Source of the DNA: Nonomuraea candida
GTDB taxonomy: Bacteria; Actinomycetota; Actinomycetes; Streptosporangiales; Streptosporangiaceae
DNA length: 64,000 bases
NCBI RefSeq assembly: GCF_000725485.1
Contig: NZ_JOAG01000004.1
Span: forward strand, 186,001 to 250,000
Direction of reading: 5' to 3'
This document shows, one piece after another, positions 59,524 to 64,000 of the stretch. Below the pieces are notes generated by a model. The model did no database searches. It worked only from the letters and a program-made list of their open reading frames with translations, and was not told the DNA's origin. The number at the start of each line of letters is the position of its first letter. Within the stretch, counting starts at the first letter, position 1. The position numbers and the translations under genes are program-made.

Positions 59524-60651
59524 TCAAGAGCTTATGGACCCGCGCACACCCTTGTCCGGCATTTGCCTGACCGGAGCGCGACGGCGGCCGAAGAGGTAGA
59601 TGACCGGGGTCGTGCAGATCAGGGGGCCGATGACGGCGATCGGGCGTTCCAGCCACCATTTCAGGTCCGGCGGGATCTTGTCGCCGAGGCTGCCGAACAA
59701 CCACCACGACAGGCCCAGCGAGATGGCCATGCCGGTGGTGTGGAAGAGGAACAGCGGCAGCGAGTACCGGTTGATGAACTCGTTGACCCGCCGCCAGCGC
59801 GGCCGCTCCAGCACCCGTTCCATGGCCGGCCGCAACACCTCGACCAGCCCGATCTGGAACAGCAGCAGCGCCACGATCACGAACGTCGGCGGCGCCATGT
59901 TCGACCACTTGTCACCCGGCACGCCCACCATGGAGCCGGGGTAGATCCCCGAGTAGACCAGCCCGACCAGGGCGAACAGCCCGGTCCACAGCAGCGCGGC
60001 GTCATAGCGCCTGGGCAGGCGCACGACCCGGTCGTAGAAGAAGCCGGCCTGGTGCGCCAGCCCCCACACGATGATCATGTTGAGCCAGCCCGCCGCGTCG
60101 ATGCCGTACCGGAAGCGCACCACGTCCACCACCAGGGCCGCGCCGCCGAGCCAGATGAGGGCCAGCACGTCGTAGCGCCGGTGCAGCCAGAGCGCGACCG
60201 GCAGCAGCGCGATCAGCACCAGGTAGACGCCGAGGAACCACAGCGGGCTGAGCACCAGCAGCACCACCCGCCACATCCAGTCCACCCCGAACGTGTACGT
60301 CACCACCGCCCCGATGACGACCCACACCCCGGACAGGAACAGCGCGGGTAAGGCCAGCGCCCTGATGCGCCGCCACACGAACGCGCCGATGCCCACCCCG
60401 CGCGTGCCGGCCCGGTGCCAGGACAGCAGGTGGACGTGCCCGCCGACGTAGAAGAACAGCGGCAGCACCTGCAGCAGCCAGGTCAGGATCCACAACCCGG
60501 AGGTGAAGCCCAGCGGGCTGGTGGGCTCGGGGCCGTGCGGCTTCCACTCCAGGATCGTGAACGCCCAGTGCCACACCACCACCACGATCAGACTCAGCGC
60601 GCGCAGCCAGTCGACGTACTTGTCGCGCTGGGCGGGTTGCGGTGACGTCAC
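59524..60651 (-). CDS. Acyltransferase 3 family membrane protein
   Basis: This is a 375-aa protein, GTG at 60651 overlapping nuoD by GTGA. It opens [21 protein letters not shown] with the catalytic-type His, has [17 protein letters not shown] and about ten hydrophobic helices, and ends [16 protein letters not shown]. Such enzymes acylate sugars or lipids at the membrane. The substrate is unknown. Confidence 0.9.
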   Translation of the reverse strand: MTSPQPAQRDKYVDWLRALSLIVVVVWHWAFTILEWKPHGPEPTSPLGFTSGLWILTWLLQVLPLFFYVGGHVHLLSWHRAGTRGVGIGAFVWRRIRALALPALFLSGVWVVIGAVVTYTFGVDWMWRVVLLVLSPLWFLGVYLVLIALLPVALWLHRRYDVLALIWLGGAALVVDVVRFRYGIDAAGWLNMIIVWGLAHQAGFFYDRVVRLPRRYDAALLWTGLFALVGLVYSGIYPGSMVGVPGDKWSNMAPPTFVIVALLLFQIGLVEVLRPAMERVLERPRWRRVNEFINRYSLPLFLFHTTGMAISLGLSWWLFGSLGDKIPPDLKWWLERPIAVIGPLICTTPVIYLFGRRRAPVRQMPDKGVRGSISS

Positions 60652-61793
60652 TTGTCGATGTCACCCACCACGAAGAACATGGAGCCGAGGATCGCGACCA
60701 TGTCGGCCACGAGGTGCCCCGGCAACATCTCGCGCAGCACCTGGACGTTGTTGTACGAGGCCGAGCGGAGCTTGAGCCGCCACGGCGTCTTGTCGCCCCT
60801 GGAGACCAGGTAGTAGCCGTTGATGCCGAGCGGGTTCTCCGTCCACGCGTACGTGTGCCCCTCCGGCACCTTGAGCACCTTCGGCAGCCGCTGGTTGATC
60901 GGCCCCGGGGGCAGCTCGCGCAGCCGCTCGACGCAGGCCTCGGCCAGGTCGAGCGAGACCTTGAGCTGGTCGAGCAGGACCTCGAAGCGGGCGTGGCAGT
61001 CGCCCGCGCCGCGGGTGACGACCTTGACCGGCAGCTCCGGATAGGCCAGGTACGGGTCGTCGCGGCGCAGGTCGAAGTCGACCCCGGAGGCGCGCGCGAT
61101 CGGGCCGCTGACGCCGTACTGCATGATCTGGTCGCGCGTCAGCACGCCCACGCCCTTGGTGCGGGCGATGAAGATCTCGTTGTGCAGGATGAGGTTCTCG
61201 ATGTCGGGCACCCGGCGCCGGGTCTCGGCCACGGTCGCCGCGACCCGGTCGAGCCAGCCGAGCGGCAGGTCCTCCTTGAGCCCGCCGACCCGGTTGAACA
61301 TGTAGTGCATGCGCCCGCCGGAGATCTCCTCCATGACGGCCTGGATGCGCTCGCGCTCGTTGAAGGAGTAGAACAGCGGCGTCATCGCGCCCAGCTCCAG
61401 CGGGTAGGAGCCGAGGAACATCAGGTGGTTGAGCGCCCGGTTGAGCTCGGCCAGCAGCGTGCGCGCCCACACCGCCCGCACCGGCGGCTCCATGCCGAGC
61501 ATGCGCTCGGCGGCCAGCACCACGCCCAGCTCGTTGGCGAAGCCGGAGAGCCAGTCGTGCCGGTTGGCCAGCATGATGATCTGACGGTAGTCGCGCACCT
61601 CGAACAGCTTCTCCGCGCCGCGGTGCATGTAGCCGATGATCGGCTCGGCGGTGGCGATGCGCTCGCCGTCGAGGGTCAGCCGGAGCCTGAGCACGCCGTG
61701 GGTGGACGGGTGCTGCGGGCCGATGTTGAGGATCATGTCCTCGGTGGCCAGCTCTTTCGCGCCCGCGCCGATTCCGACCACACGTTCCGTCAT
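60648..61793 (-). CDS. nuoD: NADH-quinone oxidoreductase subunit D, solitary copy
   Basis: This is a 381-aa protein, ATG at 61793; the longer frame to 62639 is antisense to the DoxX gene and is rejected. [69 protein letters not shown] and the end [15 protein letters not shown] are the 49-kDa subunit motifs. NuoD lies next to the quinone site of complex I. No other nuo gene is nearby. Isolated nuoD copies beside the folK region occur in other actinomycetes. Confidence 0.93.
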   Translation of the reverse strand: MTERVVGIGAGAKELATEDMILNIGPQHPSTHGVLRLRLTLDGERIATAEPIIGYMHRGAEKLFEVRDYRQIIMLANRHDWLSGFANELGVVLAAERMLGMEPPVRAVWARTLLAELNRALNHLMFLGSYPLELGAMTPLFYSFNERERIQAVMEEISGGRMHYMFNRVGGLKEDLPLGWLDRVAATVAETRRRVPDIENLILHNEIFIARTKGVGVLTRDQIMQYGVSGPIARASGVDFDLRRDDPYLAYPELPVKVVTRGAGDCHARFEVLLDQLKVSLDLAEACVERLRELPPGPINQRLPKVLKVPEGHTYAWTENPLGINGYYLVSRGDKTPWRLKLRSASYNNVQVLREMLPGHLVADMVAILGSMFFVVGDIDK

Positions 61794-61926
61794 ACGGCCA
61801 TGCTGCCACCGTCGCGGTTGGTGATCCAGGGCGGGGGCCGCAGTGGACATGGTCAAGAGATGGTACGGAAACGCATCGTGAAGCTGGACATGGGGAGGAA
61901 TACCGGGAACGGGGGGAGAAAACACC

Positions 61927-62694
61927 ATGAGGAGAGTTCTCTTTGATATCGCGGCCCTGATCGCGCGGATCGCGACCGGCGTGATCTTCGTGGCCCACGG
62001 CTGGCAGAAGTGGCAGAGCGGCCTCGGCGCCACGGCCCAGGGTTTCCGGCAGATGGGGCTCCCGATGCCCGAGCTGGCCGCCGGGTTCTCGACCGTCGTC
62101 GAGCTCGTCGGCGGCGTCCTGTTGATCCTCGGCCTGCTGGTGCGTCCGGTGGCGCTGCTGTTGCTGCTCAACATGCTCGGCGCGATCGTGTTCGTGCACG
62201 CGGGCAAGGGCATCATGGTCGGAGAGGGCGGCTGGGAGCTGGCAGGCGCGCTCGGTGCGCTGAGCCTGCTGTTCCTGGCGCTCGGCGGTGGCCGCATCGG
62301 CTTGGACGGGATCTTCCACGCGATGTTCCGCAGGCGTTCGGAACGGCGGGCGGCCGAGGAGGACCTCGCGACGTACACGCCGGGCCGGGGCACCGGCACG
62401 ACCACGACGGGCACCACCGGCACCACGACGGGCACCACGGGCACCACCGGCACCACCGGCACCATGACCGGCGCCACCGGCACCGGAACCGCCGCCGGAA
62501 CTGCCGCTGGGGCCGGCACGGCCGCCGGCGTCGGCGGGCCCACGACGCCCGCCCAGGGCGCCGGCGAGCCGCCGAACGTGCCCAGGCAGCCGGCCGCGCC
62601 CACGTCCGGCGCGCTCAACGACGAGGACATGCGCGACATCGACGCGCTGATCTCCGACGAGCCGCCGCAGCGCCGCGAACCACCGAACCGCTGA
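61927..62694 (+). CDS. DoxX family membrane protein with Thr/Gly-rich tail
   Basis: This is a 255-aa protein, ATG at 61927 with GGGGAG upstream. Residues 1-125 form four helices with DoxX features ([57 protein letters not shown]). Residues about 155-200 are Thr-Gly repeats (TGTTGTT) and then Ala/Pro-rich sequence; the end is acidic ([15 protein letters not shown]). DoxX proteins are linked to redox or quinone functions. The tail looks disordered and cytoplasmic. Confidence 0.88.
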   Translation: MRRVLFDIAALIARIATGVIFVAHGWQKWQSGLGATAQGFRQMGLPMPELAAGFSTVVELVGGVLLILGLLVRPVALLLLLNMLGAIVFVHAGKGIMVGEGGWELAGALGALSLLFLALGGGRIGLDGIFHAMFRRRSERRAAEEDLATYTPGRGTGTTTTGTTGTTTGTTGTTGTTGTMTGATGTGTAAGTAAGAGTAAGVGGPTTPAQGAGEPPNVPRQPAAPTSGALNDEDMRDIDALISDEPPQRREPPNR

Positions 62695-62700
62695 CCGCGA

Positions 62701-63993
62701 TCAGCGGGTGGCCAGCTCGCGCACGGCCTCGATCAGCCGGTCGACGTGCTCCTGCGTGGTGCCGATGCCGATGGAGGCGCGTATCGCGGAGGCGGTGTCG
62801 TCCTCGCATCCGCCGTCGGCGGTGTCCAGCAGGTGCCGCACGAACGGGTGCGCGCAGAACTTGCCGTCGCGCACCCCGATGCCGTACTCGCTGGACAGCG
62901 CCTCGGCCATCGCCCGCGCGGAGTAGCCGGCCACGGTGAACGACACGATGCCGACGCGCGGGTGGTCCTCCCCCCACAGCGACAGCTCGCGCACGCCCGG
63001 GATCGCGGCCAGCCCGGCACGCAGCCGGGCGATCAGCCGCTCCTCCTCCCGCACCAGCGGCGTCCACCCGGTCGCGGTCAGCGCGTCACAGGCGGCGGCC
63101 AGCGCGATCGCGCCCAGCACGTTCGGGGTGCCCGCCTCGTGGCGCGGCTCGGGATCGTCATGCCACTCGACCTCGCCGTCACCGACCGCGCGCACCGCGC
63201 CGCCGCCCTTGAGGTACGGCTCCCCGCCGGCCAGCCAGTCCCGCCGCCCGACCAGCGCGCCCGCGCCGAAGGGGGCGTACAGCTTGTGCCCGGAGAAGGC
63301 CACGTAGTCGAGGTCGAGCGCGGTCAGATTGAGCCGGCGATGCGGGACGAGCTGCGCCGCGTCCACCAGGATGCGCGCCCCGTGCCGGTGCGCGACGTGC
63401 GCCAGCGCGGCGATCGGCCACAACTCGCCGGTCACGTTGGAGGCGGCGGTGACCACGAGCAGCTTCGGCCCGTCGATGGCGGCCAGGGCCTCGTCGGCGG
63501 CGCGCACGGCCTCGCCGGGGAAGGCGGGCGGCGCCAGCCGCACGACCTCCGGCCACGGCAGCAGCGAGGCGTGGTGCTCGGTGTCGAAGACGACGGTGGT
63601 GGTGCCCTCGGGCAGGCAACCGGCCAGCAGGTTCGTGGCGTCGGTGGTGTTCCGGGTGAAGATCACGGCATCGTCCGGGCGGGCGCCGACGAACGCTCTG
63701 ACCGTGTGGCGGGCCTGCTCGTACCTGGCGGTGGTGAGCTGCGAGGCGTAGCCGGCGCCGCGGTGGACGCTGGAGTAGGCCGGGAGCGCGGCGGCCACGG
63801 CGGCGCTGACCGGCTCCAGACAGGGCGCGCTGGCGGCGTAGTCCAGGTTGGCGTAGCCGACCAGCCGGCCGCCCTTGACCGGCACTTCGAGGTCGGCGCC
63901 GAGCACGGCGGGGATCGGGCGTTCCGCGCCGGCGGGGGCGGCCTGGGCCTCGTTGGCGGCACCGGTGGAGTTGAAGATCGTCAGCGTGGACAC
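62701..63993 (-). CDS. Class V aminotransferase / cysteine desulfurase-like protein
   Basis: This is a 430-aa protein, GTG at 63993 at the window edge. [55 protein letters not shown] and [20 protein letters not shown] (Lys for PLP) are clear. [18 protein letters not shown] follows. It may be a SufS-like desulfurase or another PLP enzyme; a catalytic Cys loop near [10 protein letters not shown] is possible. Its upstream promoter is outside the window. Confidence 0.88.
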   Translation of the reverse strand: MSTLTIFNSTGAANEAQAAPAGAERPIPAVLGADLEVPVKGGRLVGYANLDYAASAPCLEPVSAAVAAALPAYSSVHRGAGYASQLTTARYEQARHTVRAFVGARPDDAVIFTRNTTDATNLLAGCLPEGTTTVVFDTEHHASLLPWPEVVRLAPPAFPGEAVRAADEALAAIDGPKLLVVTAASNVTGELWPIAALAHVAHRHGARILVDAAQLVPHRRLNLTALDLDYVAFSGHKLYAPFGAGALVGRRDWLAGGEPYLKGGGAVRAVGDGEVEWHDDPEPRHEAGTPNVLGAIALAAACDALTATGWTPLVREEERLIARLRAGLAAIPGVRELSLWGEDHPRVGIVSFTVAGYSARAMAEALSSEYGIGVRDGKFCAHPFVRHLLDTADGGCEDDTASAIRASIGIGTTQEHVDRLIEAVRELATR

Positions 63994-64000
63994 GGCGTAC

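Overview
The window is GC-rich actinomycete chromosome. Evidence for that includes many GTG/TTG starts, frequent 4-bp start/stop overlaps, TANNNT boxes about 7 nt upstream of start codons (leaderless layout), a chaplin-repeat protein, an MFS-dTMP kinase fusion beside topA, and several ECF sigma factors. A Streptosporangiaceae member such as Nonomuraea would fit, but the genus is inferred and not proven from sequence alone.

Left part (1-10.2 kb, all minus strand). A class I lanthipeptide locus of the FxLD type holds a LanB dehydratase cut by the window edge, a 67-aa precursor with a Cys/Ser/Thr-rich core, and an isoaspartyl-methyltransferase-like FxLD methyltransferase. A strong hairpin lies on each side of the precursor gene. 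No LanC or transporter is visible. Upstream of it on the same strand is a cassette: XRE/DUF5753 regulator with DUF6879 and a small protein, then an SPL-like radical SAM enzyme, a DEDDh exonuclease, a stand-alone dTMP kinase-like protein and a SAM methyltransferase, mostly in overlapping reading frames. Its job is unknown.

Mobile island (about 11.3-17.8 kb). A compact integrative element sits against tRNA-Leu(GAG). In order from the tRNA it has a tyrosine integrase, a divergent XRE repressor, two small HTH/AlpA-like proteins, a primase-polymerase, a DUF3987 ATPase, a 180-bp cluster of TGTCATC/GATGACA palindromes, another HTH protein, a small unknown and a terminase-small-subunit-like protein. 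The layout resembles phage-inducible chromosomal islands. No second att copy was found by eye.

Middle (18-44 kb). A secreted Ala/Thr-rich protein and a 730-aa protein with eight chaplin modules are followed by topA, a metallophosphoesterase, an orphan antitoxin-like HTH gene with a perfect palindromic operator, the MFS-dTMP kinase fusion and DNA polymerase III delta'. Next come a SigE-type sigma factor preceded by two DnaA boxes and translationally coupled to a membrane protein with two FtsX-ectodomain-like modules, RicT, a secreted tripeptidyl-aminopeptidase-like hydrolase and tRNA-Thr(CGT). Then there is a run of accessory genes: a DHFR-like reductase, a SigG-type sigma factor, DUF6461 and DUF305 proteins, an S10 peptidase, a lipoprotein, an I36 inhibitor, an SDR and a beta-propeller-like secreted protein. 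Several short tandem repeats lie here.

Right part (44-64 kb). An ABC-F protein, a lipoprotein, a sigma/zinc-finger/membrane/proline-rich fusion and an NlpC/P60 hydrolase come first. A conserved housekeeping block follows: ppa (minus), a D-Ala-D-Ala carboxypeptidase, a DUF2342 protease, tilS, hpt, ftsH, folE, folP, an NTF2-like gene, folB, folK and DUF3180. On the opposite strand an orphan nuoD, an acyltransferase-3 and a ribbon-helix-helix protein form an overlapping operon. A DoxX protein and a class V aminotransferase close the window.
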